Positions 35,448 to 42,694 are shown, counted from the first letter of the stretch. The stretch: 45,104 bases of DNA from Actinomycetales bacterium (GCA_016710645.1 JADJVI010000029.1:1-45104); one strand, 5' to 3'. The notes: generated by a model from the letters alone, not told the origin. Numbers and translations are program-made.

Positions 35448-35494
35448 GACCGGCCCCTGAATTGCGTTTCCGCAGCTCAGGGGCCGTCTTTTTT
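35448..35494. terminator. Chromosomal terminator of the tRNA-Val(GAC) locus, at the element's left edge
   Basis: GGCCCCTGA (35452-35460) pairs with TCAGGGGCC (35477-35485), extended by GAC/GTC, and is flanked by a T6 run on the plus strand (35489-35494). It abuts attL. A diverged copy of the same hairpin sits beside attR, as expected if this was the original terminator of the split tRNA gene. Confidence 0.7.
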
Positions 35495-35516
35495 GGTGGG
35501 CGATACTGGGTTTGAA
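35494..35516. mobile_element. attL core, 23 bp
   Basis: Identical to 45047-45069. It is the displaced 3' end (including the CCA-encoding bases) of tRNA-Val(GAC). It is followed by a small palindrome GTGTGTCACAC at 35518-35528. Confidence 0.92.
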
Positions 35517-35596
35517 TGTGTGTCACACGCTCTCACCGTTCCTGCCCGCCACCTGGGGCAACGCCCCTGCACCTGCGGATACGCCGACAGTAGCGC

Positions 35597-35662
35597 GTGT
35601 CCCCTACCGGACACAAGCGGCCACGCGCTAGCATGGGGATTGCATGTAGGTCGCATGCGACC
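35597..35662. promoter_or_regulatory. Left arm sites and palindromic operator upstream of int
   Basis: 35597-35614 is GTGTCC-N6-GGACAC. 35649-35662 is the perfect 14-bp palindrome GGTCGCATGCGACC, 22 nt before the int start. The stretch 35642-35662 resembles 44971-44989 near the right end, and GTGTCCCCTACCGG (35597-35610) resembles GTGTCCTCTCCGG (44949-44961). These are candidate Int/Xis arm sites or a repressor site. Confidence 0.55.
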
Positions 35663-35684
35663 ACCCCGAGGGAAGGAACGCCGC

Positions 35685-36815
35685 ATGCCGGGTAAGAAGG
35701 GACACCGCTCGTTCGGTCACCTGCGCAAGCTGCCGTCCGGCCGGTGGCAGGCGTCCTACCTGGGGCCCGACCTCCGGCGGCACAACGGGCCCAGCACCTA
35801 CGAAGCGAAGATCGACGGGGAGGCGTGGCTGCTGGAGGAACGCCGGCTGATCGAACGGGGGCAGTGGGTGGCGCCGGCCGACCGGGCCGCGCTGGCCGAG
35901 GTGGACCGCCCGGTGACGTTCGGGGAGTACGCGGACACGTGGCTGGCGGACCGCGAGCTGAAGCCGCGGACCCGGGCGCACTACCGGCGCGCCCTGGAGG
36001 TGCACCTGCTGCCGGCGTTCGGGGACAGGGAGCTGGGCAAGATCACCCCGGCGGCCGTCCGCGCGTGGCACGCCGGTCTGGACCCGTCCCGGCGCACGAC
36101 CCGGGCGCACGCCTACGGGCTGTTGCGGACCATCCTGGGGACCGCTGTTCAGGACGGGGAGCTGCCCGCGAACCCCTGCCACATCCGCGGGGCCGGCGCG
36201 GCGAGCCGTACCAAGAAGATCAAGCCGGCCACGCTGCCCGAGCTGGCCACGATCGTGGAGCACCTGCCCGAGCGGTATCGGGCCCTGGCGCTCGTGTCGG
36301 CGTGGTGCGCGCTGAGGTTCGGGGAGGCTGCCGAGCTGCGCCGCTCGGACGTGGACCTGGACCGCGGGCTGATCCACGTTCGGCGCGCGGTGGTGCGCGT
36401 GGACGGTGGGGTGATCGTGGGCACCCCGAAGAGCGCCGCGGGGGTGCGGACGGTCAACGTCCCCCCGCACCTGGTCCCGGTGCTGCGCGAGCACATAGCG
36501 GGCATGCCCATGCGGGGCCGGGACGCGCTGCTGTTCCCTGCCGCTGACGGGGTGAGCCACCTCAACCCCTCGAGCCTCTACCGGGTGTTCTACCCGGCGC
36601 GGGCGGCTGCTGGCCGTCCTGATCTGCGCTGGCACGACCTGCGGCACACGGGCGCGGTTCTGGCCGCCCAGACGGGCGCCACGCTGGCCGAGCTCATGGC
36701 GCGACTCGGGCACTCGACGCCCGCGGCTGCCATGCGTTACCAGCATTCCAGCGACGACCGGGACGCCCGGCTGGCGCGCGAGCTGTCGCGCATGGCTGAG
36801 GGGCAGACGCGGTGA
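35685..36815 (+). CDS. int: Tyrosine integrase of the element
   Basis: A 376-residue site-specific recombinase. Residues 10-60 are an arm-binding-like domain (LPSGRWQASYLGPDLRRHNG). Residues 78-165 are the core-binding SAM-like domain (VTFGEYADTWLADRELKPRTRAHY). Residues 180-370 are the catalytic domain with Arg211 (ALRFGEAAELR), Lys249, H317-x-x-R320 (HDLRHTGA), His343 (LGHSTP) and nucleophile Tyr352. The full catalytic set means it should be active. The start is ATG 35685 with GGAAGGAACG upstream, not the open frame from 35355, which crosses attL. It lies next to attL and overlaps the next gene by 4 nt. Confidence 0.95.
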   Translation: MPGKKGHRSFGHLRKLPSGRWQASYLGPDLRRHNGPSTYEAKIDGEAWLLEERRLIERGQWVAPADRAALAEVDRPVTFGEYADTWLADRELKPRTRAHYRRALEVHLLPAFGDRELGKITPAAVRAWHAGLDPSRRTTRAHAYGLLRTILGTAVQDGELPANPCHIRGAGAASRTKKIKPATLPELATIVEHLPERYRALALVSAWCALRFGEAAELRRSDVDLDRGLIHVRRAVVRVDGGVIVGTPKSAAGVRTVNVPPHLVPVLREHIAGMPMRGRDALLFPAADGVSHLNPSSLYRVFYPARAAAGRPDLRWHDLRHTGAVLAAQTGATLAELMARLGHSTPAAAMRYQHSSDDRDARLARELSRMAEGQTR

Positions 36816-37297
36816 GCGGGGACGGACCGGCGCGCGTCGTGGTCGTCTGCGACGACCCGGGCGCCTACCACGAGCACCGGGGCACGAGCGTCCTACGCAC
36901 GTTCGCGCGCGACCTCATGGGCGGGGAGCACTGGGAAGAGGTGGAGCTCACGACGCCCCGCCACGCGCGCCGCAGGGCCGAGGCCCTGGCCCGGGGTGAG
37001 ATTCCGCCGACCGCGCCACCGGGGAGCCCGCGAGGGCTGGGGGTGCGCCCTGCCGCAACGGTCGTTCTGCGCGGGGATGACGTGGACGAGCCCGCGACGA
37101 GCGCCACCCTGCGCGGAGACCTCGAGGCCGAGGGCCGCCGGCGCAAGTACGCCCTACGGTGCGGGTGCGGGCTGGCGCGGTCCGTCCGGGCCGAGGATGC
37201 GTGGCCGCTCTTCGACCAGCTGGCCGCGGCCGGCGTCGGGAGCCTCAGTCTGCGCGGGCTGATCGGATTGCTTGACGATCCCCGCGTGTCGTCGTGA
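36812..37297 (+). CDS. Hypothetical element protein with CxC pair
   Basis: 161 residues from GTG 36812, which overlaps the int stop by 4 nt. The N-terminal part is mixed alpha/beta (ARVVVVCDDPG...). The C-terminal part, RRKYALRCGCGLARSVRAEDAWPLFDQLAAAGVGSLSLRGLIGLL, looks like a small helical DNA- or protein-binding unit of the kind found in actinophage early genes. I do not recognise the family. Good GC3 and coupling to int support it as real. Confidence 0.75.
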   Translation: MSGDGPARVVVVCDDPGAYHEHRGTSVLRTFARDLMGGEHWEEVELTTPRHARRRAEALARGEIPPTAPPGSPRGLGVRPAATVVLRGDDVDEPATSATLRGDLEAEGRRRKYALRCGCGLARSVRAEDAWPLFDQLAAAGVGSLSLRGLIGLLDDPRVSS

Positions 37298-37329
37298 CTT
37301 TCTGAGCCGCACTATGCGTATTCTTGTCC

Positions 37330-37434
37330 GGTCAGGGCATCACACGTTCTGACCTGAGCCGGGCAGCATACCCGGCGCCCGCTCCGATTCTGGCGCTGGC
37401 CTAGTTGGTCCCCTGGCAGGGGCCGAGCTAGCCA
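37330..37434. promoter_or_regulatory. Three successive inverted repeats in the gap before the excisionase-like gene
   Basis: GGTCAG...CTGACC (37330-37354), GCCGGG...CCCGGC (37358-37376) and a long hairpin at 37397-37434. In the last, TGG-CTAG-TTGG-CCCCT pairs with AGGGG-CCGA-CTAG-CCA around a GGC loop, with single-base bulges. The 152-bp gap separates the int transcript from the main operon and contains an AT-richer stretch (TATGCGTATTCTT, about 37316-37328). Candidate int terminator, promoter and repressor region, or structured leader RNA. Confidence 0.6.
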
Positions 37435-37449
37435 TGCCCGGAGGCATCG

Positions 37450-37683
37450 TTGAGCACCGCCACACGAACCCCCACGCCCTCCCCCGCTGCTGACCCGTGG
37501 GTGACCCAGGCCGAGGCCCGGGCATACCTGGGGGGCATCACTGACCGGACCCTACGCCGCTACATCGCCGCCGGAGAGCTGCCCGCCTACCGGCTCGGGG
37601 CCCGGCTGCTGCGCTTCCGCCGGTCCGACCTGGACGCCCTGCTGCGCCCCGTCCCCACGGCCGGCGGTGGTCGCATTGCGTGA
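37450..37683 (+). CDS. Excisionase-like helix-turn-helix protein
   Basis: 77 residues. TTG 37450 is used because GGAGG lies 5 nt upstream. Residues ~17-70 (WVTQAEARAYLGGITDRTLRRYIAAGELPAYRLGARLLRFRRSDLDALLRPV) are a MerR/excisionase-type winged HTH (HTH_17). The N terminus is a Thr/Pro-rich tail. In related integrative elements such proteins bend att DNA and direct excision, and some also regulate replication genes. First gene of the main operon. Confidence 0.85.
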   Translation: MSTATRTPTPSPAADPWVTQAEARAYLGGITDRTLRRYIAAGELPAYRLGARLLRFRRSDLDALLRPVPTAGGGRIA

Positions 37684-37885
37684 CCTGACAGACGAGCGAC
37701 GCCCTCGCTCCCACGAGGACGCCGCCCAAGATCGATCCGCCGCCAAGCATCACGACACCGCCGATTCTATCGGCTCGTGCCGCCGCTGTGGGCACGTCCT
37801 GACCGCTGAGGCGTCGGTGCGCCGCGGTATCGGTCCGGTGTGCGTTCACCTGGAGCACGAGCCCGCCCAGGGGGTGGGAGCGTGA
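37667..37885 (+). CDS. Small DUF6011-like zinc-binding protein
   Basis: 72 residues (GTG 37667; TTG 37676 also possible), overlapping the HTH gene. The C-terminal half, CRRCGHVLTAEASVRRGIGPVCVHLE, has the CxxCG...S...GxGPxC pattern of DUF6011, a short zinc-knuckle domain common in actinophages and integrative elements. Function unknown. Confidence 0.7.
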   Translation: MVALRDLTDERRPRSHEDAAQDRSAAKHHDTADSIGSCRRCGHVLTAEASVRRGIGPVCVHLEHEPAQGVGA

Positions 37886-38199
37886 GCGCGACGACGACCC
37901 CCGCGGCCGTGGTGACCGAGCCCACGGCATGGCTCAGAGGCACCGCCGGCGCCCAGCTGCGCCGCGCCGCCCGGCTGGGACTGGACCCGCACGACGCGGC
38001 CGGGCCCATGATCGTGGCGCCCCTCGTGGGCCGCATGAGCATCCCGGGCAGCCGGGAGGACAGGACGTGTGACCGGTGCGGGCGCTACTGCGGGCCCGCT
38101 GAGCTGTTCCACCCCCTGGCCTACCGGGCCGCGGTGGCCCTCGTGCTGATCGGTGGACTGTGCACCGAGCACGCCGCCGCCGAGGGGGTGCGCGCATGA
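37882..38199 (+). CDS. Hypothetical element protein with zinc-ribbon-like cysteines
   Basis: 105 residues from GTG 37882 (4-nt overlap with the preceding stop). Thr-rich start (SATTTPAAVV), a basic helix, then RTCDRCGRYCGPAELFHPLAYRAAVALVLIGGLCTEHA with CxxCxxxC and a later C-x2-H. No family recognised. Its stop overlaps the start of the replication gene by 4 nt. Confidence 0.7.
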   Translation: MSATTTPAAVVTEPTAWLRGTAGAQLRRAARLGLDPHDAAGPMIVAPLVGRMSIPGSREDRTCDRCGRYCGPAELFHPLAYRAAVALVLIGGLCTEHAAAEGVRA

Positions 38200-40655
38200 C
38201 CGCCACGACGACCACGACGACGACCGAGGTTCGGGCATGGCTTGAGCGCGTCTACGCCGACGCGCCCGGGCTGCTGTCCGTGGTGCACATGGACGCCGGC
38301 GGCACCTTCCACGGCACCGGCGGCACGGTGGACAGCATCGACGCCGCGGCCGCACGAGCCGCCGAGCTGGACGCGGCCGGCGCCCAGGGGGTCTACCTGC
38401 GGACGACGACCCTTGCCCGCCCGCTGGGGCCGCACGAGCGGGGCAGCGCTGCTGACTCGCTGGCCCTGCCCGGGCTGTGGGCCGATGTGGACTTCGGGGA
38501 GCTCGGGCACAAGCCCGGCAAGGGGCTGCCCCTGCCGCCCGACGCGGCCGAGGCGTGGCGCATCGTGGCTGAGTCCGGCCTGCCGGCGCCCTCGCTGTGG
38601 GTGCACTCCGGTGGCGGGCTGTATCCGCACTGGCTCTTCCCCGCCCCGCTCGTGCTGGACGGCACGAACCGGGACCGGGCGGCCGAGCTGTCGGCACAGT
38701 GGCAGCAAGCCCTCAAGCGGTCTGCCGACCGGCTGGGATACGAGTACGGGGCCGGCGTCGGTGACCTGGCCCGGGTGCTGCGCATGCCGGGCACGACGAA
38801 CCGCAAGGGGGGCCAGGAGCGCCCCTGCCGCGTCGTGGAGGACACCGGGGCCGCCTACACGCTCGAGGAGCTGGCGGGCGCCCTGGCGGCCGTCACACCC
38901 CCTCCCCCGGCGCCCGAGCCGCCCCGGGCGGTCCCGGTGCGCGACGTGCTGGGCACGCTGGCGCCGGGACGGTCGGCGTTCGACCTGCTGGACGAGCACG
39001 TGACCTTTGACGAGCTGCTGACCGGTGCGGGGTGGACGCGGCACCGCAAGAGCCACGCCCAGGCTGTGGAGCACTGCTGGACGCGTCCCGGTGACCCTGA
39101 CAACCCCTGTAGCGCGCACACGCTGACCGCCCAGCCTGCCGTCCTGGTCGTGCATTCCGAGCTGGCCGGGCTGCCCACCGGTGGCGGGCAGAAACTCACG
39201 CGCGGCCGGCTGTTCGCCCACCTGTGGCACAACGGGGACGAGCGGGCCGCCGCGCTGGACCTGTTCGCCGCGATCGGTGGCAGGACGTGCACGCCGGCGG
39301 CCGCTGCGCTGCCGCTGCCCAGGCAGGCGTCTGCCCTGGCGGTGACGAGCACGCCGGCGGCCGCCCCGGCGCCCGAGGTGGCGGCCGCGGCCGTCGAGCA
39401 TGAGGCGTTCTGGAGCGCCCGCCCCGAGCTCGGGCACGTGCGCGCGTTCGCTCGTGCCCGCCGCGCGAGCCCGTGGGCTGTGCTGGGCTGCGTGCTGGCC
39501 CGCGTCGTCGCCCAGGTCGAGCCGTGGGCTGTGCTGCCGCCCACCGTGGGCGGGCATGCGTCCCTGAACCTGTTCCTGGGGCTGGTCGGGCCCTCCGGTG
39601 GCGGGAAGGGTGCCGCCGAGGCCGCGGCACGTGACGCCCTGGACTACGGGGACACGCTCAACCCCTTGACGGTGGCCGGCGTCGGTTCCGGTGAGGGCAT
39701 CGCGCACACCTACCTCCGGTACGTCGCCGGCAAGGGTGGCCAGCGGGGCAAGGTCGAGCAACACACCACGCGGGCCCTGTTCCGGGCGCCCGAGGTTGAC
39801 ACCCTGGCCGCGCTGAAGGGTCGGCAGGGGAGCACGCTGCTGCCCAAGCTGCGCGACGCGTGGAACGGTGACGCGCTGGGATTCGCTTACGCCGACGTGA
39901 CACGCCGGCTGGACCTGGCCGCGCACGCCTACCGGCTGTGTCTGGTCGTCGGTATCCAACCGGCGCGGGCATTCGTGCTGCTGGACGACGCGGACGGGGG
40001 CACCCCGCAGCGGTTCCTCTGGCTGCCGGTGCTGGACCCCGGCATGCCGGACGTCAGGCCGGACGAGCCCACGCCGATGCCCTGGCATGTGCCGTCGATC
40101 CGCCGGGACCGCCCCGGGCGGCACGTGCTGCCGGTGTGCGAGGCCGCGACCGATGCCGTAGACCGGGCAGCGCTGGCCCGCAACCGTGGCGAGGTGGACG
40201 CCCTGGACGGGCACGCGCTGCTGGCCCGGCTCAAGGCTGCCGCCGCCCTGGGGCTGCTCTTCGGCCGGGCCGAGGTGACGGCCGAGGACTGGGCCCTGGC
40301 CGGGCAGCTCATGGCGGTGAGCGACGCCACGCGAGCCGGGATCGTGCGGCAGCTCGGGGACAGCCGGGCGGCCGTCGAGGCAGCTCGGGGACGGGCTGAC
40401 GGTCTGCGGGCCCTGGCCGCCGAGGAGGTGCGCGAGGAAGCGACGGTGCAACGTGTCCGGCGGACGGTGCTGCGCAAGATGGGCAGCGGGTGGACGACGC
40501 GCGGCGCGCTGCGCAAGGCCCTGACGTCCCGGGACCGCCCCTACTTCGACCAAGCGCTGGACGCCCTCGTGGACGCCGGGCTGGTCGAGGCCCAGGACGT
40601 GGCCGGGACCGGGCAGCCGGGCGCTGAGTACCGGCTGATTGGGGGTGCGTCATGA
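38196..40655 (+). CDS. Replication protein: AEP-like primase fused to P-loop ATPase and winged helix
   Basis: 819 residues from ATG 38196 (ATGA overlap with the preceding gene). Residues 90-205 carry archaeo-eukaryotic primase-like motifs: WADVDF (metal-binding DxD, ~97-99), VHSGGGLYPHW (~137-146) and GDLARVLRMPGTTNRK (~189-204). A linker domain follows (CWTRPGDPDNPCSAH). Residues ~405-650 are a P-loop ATPase/helicase of DUF3987-like type with Walker A GPSGGGKGAA (465-474), LFRAPEVDTLA and VVGIQPARA. The C-terminal ~70 residues are a winged helix (GWTTRGALRKALTSRD). It should prime and unwind at the element's origin, likely the iteron region just downstream. The N terminus is a run of Thr codons. 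Confidence 0.88.
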   Translation: MTATTTTTTTEVRAWLERVYADAPGLLSVVHMDAGGTFHGTGGTVDSIDAAAARAAELDAAGAQGVYLRTTTLARPLGPHERGSAADSLALPGLWADVDFGELGHKPGKGLPLPPDAAEAWRIVAESGLPAPSLWVHSGGGLYPHWLFPAPLVLDGTNRDRAAELSAQWQQALKRSADRLGYEYGAGVGDLARVLRMPGTTNRKGGQERPCRVVEDTGAAYTLEELAGALAAVTPPPPAPEPPRAVPVRDVLGTLAPGRSAFDLLDEHVTFDELLTGAGWTRHRKSHAQAVEHCWTRPGDPDNPCSAHTLTAQPAVLVVHSELAGLPTGGGQKLTRGRLFAHLWHNGDERAAALDLFAAIGGRTCTPAAAALPLPRQASALAVTSTPAAAPAPEVAAAAVEHEAFWSARPELGHVRAFARARRASPWAVLGCVLARVVAQVEPWAVLPPTVGGHASLNLFLGLVGPSGGGKGAAEAAARDALDYGDTLNPLTVAGVGSGEGIAHTYLRYVAGKGGQRGKVEQHTTRALFRAPEVDTLAALKGRQGSTLLPKLRDAWNGDALGFAYADVTRRLDLAAHAYRLCLVVGIQPARAFVLLDDADGGTPQRFLWLPVLDPGMPDVRPDEPTPMPWHVPSIRRDRPGRHVLPVCEAATDAVDRAALARNRGEVDALDGHALLARLKAAAALGLLFGRAEVTAEDWALAGQLMAVSDATRAGIVRQLGDSRAAVEAARGRADGLRALAAEEVREEATVQRVRRTVLRKMGSGWTTRGALRKALTSRDRPYFDQALDALVDAGLVEAQDVAGTGQPGAEYRLIGGAS

Positions 40656-40867
40656 GCACCCCAATAAGGGTGGCCAAAAGTGGCCATGGCCACCCTTCCA
40701 CCGTCGTGCGCCAGAATCTAGCGAAATCCTTAGACGCTCTGACCTGCATAAATACGTCTCAAGGTCTAATCGCGGGCGAGGCGAGGTTTGGCCAAGGGTG
40801 GCCATTGGCCACCTGGCCACCCTTCCGCCACGTCAAGCGCGCGAGCTGCGAGCGGGCCGCGTCGTGA
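40652..40867 (+). CDS. Small ORF spanning the putative origin
   Basis: 71 codons, ATG 40652 overlapping the replication-gene stop (ATGA), and its TGA overlapping the next GTG (GTGA). Coupling at both ends suggests translation. Yet the sequence is made largely of the iterons and AT-rich core, and the peptide (GHGHPSTVVRQNLAKSLDALTCINTSQ) matches nothing I know. It could be a real small protein or only a ribosome bridge across the origin. Confidence 0.4.
   Translation: MSTPIRVAKSGHGHPSTVVRQNLAKSLDALTCINTSQGLIAGEARFGQGWPLATWPPFRHVKRASCERAAS
40666..40824. other. Candidate replication origin: iteron clusters flanking an AT-rich core
   Basis: TGGCCA palindromes occur at 40671, 40681, 40687 (left) and 40789, 40799, 40806, 40814 (right). 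Each cluster is spanned by the same inverted pair AAGGGTGGCCA...TGGCCACCCTT (40666-40697 and 40794-40824). Between them 40711-40770 is about 57% A+T, in an element estimated at roughly 25-30% A+T, and contains GACCT...AGGTC (40741-40745, 40762-40766). Confidence 0.7.
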
Positions 40868-41184
40868 TCCCCGCGCACCTCGAGGAATGCCCCGAGCACG
40901 GCGCGCCCGTCGTCGTCGCCGGCGGCCGAACGCTGCCCGGCTGCCCCTCGTGCGAGCACCTGGCCACGCGCCGACCCGTGCACGCCCAGGACGCCGCCGC
41001 GTCGAGCTCACCGGAGCCGAGCCCGACCGAAACGGCACCGCTCATGTCCGGCACACCTCTGGCATTCACCGGACCCCGACCCCGACGCGCCACCCCGAGG
41101 ACCACAACCCCGGCAGAGGACACACCTAGTGCACTAGGCCCGCGACGCCCCACCTACGGGCCCACGAGTGAGGCCGGCGCGTGA
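40864..41184 (+). CDS. Hypothetical protein with N-terminal zinc-finger-like motif
   Basis: 106 residues from GTG 40864 (GTGA overlap). The first 40 residues contain ECPEHG...LPGCPSCEHLA, a C-x2-H...C-x2-C arrangement suggesting a small zinc-binding head. The rest is a Pro/Thr/Ala-rich, probably disordered tail. Function unknown. Followed by the WhiB-like gene with 4-nt overlap. Confidence 0.6.
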   Translation: MIPAHLEECPEHGAPVVVAGGRTLPGCPSCEHLATRRPVHAQDAAASSSPEPSPTETAPLMSGTPLAFTGPRPRRATPRTTTPAEDTPSALGPRRPTYGPTSEAGA

Positions 41185-41465
41185 GCACGATCGGACCCAC
41201 ACTGACGCCGCAGACGCCCGAGTGGGGCAGGCTCGGGCACGTCCTGGAGGAGCTGCGCGCCGCCGGGACGATCACCCCGTGCCGCGAGGGTATGGCGTGG
41301 ACCTCCGAGGACGAACGGGCCCGCGCTGCGGCCGTCCTGGCGTGCCGGGGCTGCCCCGCCCTGGCCGCGTGCCACGCCGCCGCCGAGAGCACCGGGGAGC
41401 GGTTCGGGGTGTGGGCAGGCAGGGACCGCACCCCGCGGGCCCGCGCCGGTCAGGGGGCAGCGTGA
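41181..41465 (+). CDS. WhiB-like iron-sulfur transcription regulator
   Basis: 94 residues from GTG 41181. The four Fe-S cysteines are arranged as in Wbl proteins: PCREGMAW, then LACRGCPALAAC (C-x2-C-x5-C). The family turn appears as GVWAG (usual G[VI]WGG) followed by a basic end (RDRTPRARAG). Wbl proteins bind the sigma factor or act as redox-sensing regulators, and actinophages also carry them. On this element it could control element genes or host functions, which is inference. Confidence 0.87.
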   Translation: MSTIGPTLTPQTPEWGRLGHVLEELRAAGTITPCREGMAWTSEDERARAAAVLACRGCPALAACHAAAESTGERFGVWAGRDRTPRARAGQGAA

Positions 41466-41881
41466 GCACCCCGAGGACGACGACGAGCCCGGCGGCCGTG
41501 GTGCTGGTCCGGACCGGGCGCGAGCTGCTGGCCGAGGTGACCTACGCCGACGAGCTCGGGGCCGACGCCGGGCGGATCGTGGTCCGGCGCCGACCTAACG
41601 GCCGGTGGCGCTGTTCGTCCTGCGGGCCGGGCACCGTCTGCGGGCACGTCCTGGCCGTGGACCTCACCGAGCGCGCGAGGGCCGCGCTGGAGGACGCCCC
41701 GACCCCCTCCGAGGTGGCCGGCACTGGTTTGGACCCAGTAGCGCGAACGTCCCCCGAACGTGCGGTGACCTGCGACGACGACCGCCCGGCACCGCCCGAC
41801 CCCGGCGCGCGTGCGATCCGTGTGCGATCCGAGGCCCTGGCGGGGCCCGTCGCGGGCCCTCCGGTGGAGGTGGCCCGGTGA
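41462..41881 (+). CDS. Hypothetical protein with SWIM-like cysteine/histidine motif
   Basis: 139 residues from GTG 41462 (4-nt overlap with the WhiB gene). The N-terminal half, LLAEVTYADELGADAGRIVVRRRPNGRWRCSSCGPGTVCGHVLAVDL, has CxxC-x5-CxH, reminiscent of a SWIM zinc finger, suggesting DNA or protein binding. The C-terminal half is unstructured and acidic/proline rich. No firm family assignment. The next 111 bases (41882-41992) hold no convincing gene, only an AGGAG site before the following ATG. Confidence 0.6.
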   Translation: MSTPRTTTSPAAVVLVRTGRELLAEVTYADELGADAGRIVVRRRPNGRWRCSSCGPGTVCGHVLAVDLTERARAALEDAPTPSEVAGTGLDPVARTSPERAVTCDDDRPAPPDPGARAIRVRSEALAGPVAGPPVEVAR

Positions 41882-41992
41882 GCCGGGCAGGCCGGGCGCG
41901 GGGCCCTCCCAGGCTGCCGACGCTACCCCGCCGCCGACTCTGGCACCCCCCTCAACCCCCCCAGCACGACGAACCCCCCAGGAGACAAACCC

Positions 41993-42694
41993 ATGAGCAC
42001 GACCACGACGACCACGACGACCACGACCACCCCCGACGCCCTGGCCGGCACGCTGCGCGACCTCGTGGCCCAGCTGCGGCAGGCCGAGGCGTTCACGGAC
42101 CCCGACCTGAACCCCGAGGCGATCAACCGGCGCCGGGAGCAGATGCGTGCCGACGCGCTGGAGCGGGCCCGCGCCACGATCGGCACCGCGCACGAGGTGG
42201 CCACGTTCAAGGCCGAGCGGGCCGCCCAGGCCGCCACGGCCGGCGCGAGCGGGCAGGACACCGCCGCCGACCTCACCGCCCGCGCGTATGCGTGGGAGCG
42301 GGCGCGGATGCTGCTGGAGGCCGGCCGCGACCTGGACGACGTGCTGGCCGGCGCCGACGAGCTGACCGCGCGTGCCGTGGGTGAGTGGGCGCCGACGTGG
42401 CTGCGCGCCCAGACGGTGCGCCCCTCCCCCGAGCAGGACGCCCGGGGGCACCACCTGTTCACCGAGCCGGACACCTCGCACGTTCTGCCCGCGGTGGCCG
42501 CCCGGCTGGCCGAGGTGGCCGCCGACCCCGCGCCCTACGTGACCGCCCAGGCCACGGCCGCCGAGGCCGAGCGCACCGGGCTGTACGCCGAGGTGCTGGG
42601 CACGCTCGAGCGGTCGGGCCGGCTGTCCGGTGACCTGGCCAACCGGCTGAACCGGCACGCGCCGGAGGCATACGCCGCCGTGATGGGCTCGTGA
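41993..42694 (+). CDS. Hypothetical helical protein with poly-threonine start
   Basis: 233 residues. ATG 41993 with AGGAG 7 nt upstream, so it has its own strong RBS instead of a stop/start overlap. The N terminus is Ser then eleven threonines. The rest is almost entirely helical and Ala/Glu/Arg-rich (QLRQAEAFTDPDLNPEAINRRREQMRADALERARATIG), consistent with coiled coil. It could be a structural or scaffold-like protein, but nothing in the sequence shows this. It overlaps the next gene by 4 nt. Confidence 0.7.
   Translation: MSTTTTTTTTTTTPDALAGTLRDLVAQLRQAEAFTDPDLNPEAINRRREQMRADALERARATIGTAHEVATFKAERAAQAATAGASGQDTAADLTARAYAWERARMLLEAGRDLDDVLAGADELTARAVGEWAPTWLRAQTVRPSPEQDARGHHLFTEPDTSHVLPAVAARLAEVAADPAPYVTAQATAAEAERTGLYAEVLGTLERSGRLSGDLANRLNRHAPEAYAAVMGS

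Noticed and set aside
35494..35516. A second tRNA-Val(GAC) gene at attL
   Set aside because: Only the 3' 23 bases are present; D and anticodon arms are missing, so it is just the displaced tRNA end.
38121..40553. 810-codon minus-strand open frame opposite the replication gene
   Set aside because: It is the high-GC shadow of the plus-strand primase/ATPase gene. The product is Arg/Gly/Pro-rich with no conserved motifs.
40666..40824. CRISPR array
   Set aside because: The repeats are 6-11 bp palindromes with 4-10 nt spacing in two clusters; there are no 28-37 bp repeats with regular spacers and no cas genes.
41878..42384. Frame starting at a GTG that overlaps the 41881 stop
   Set aside because: Most of it is the His/Asp/Arg-rich shadow of the 41993-42694 gene, which has its own AGGAG site and start.
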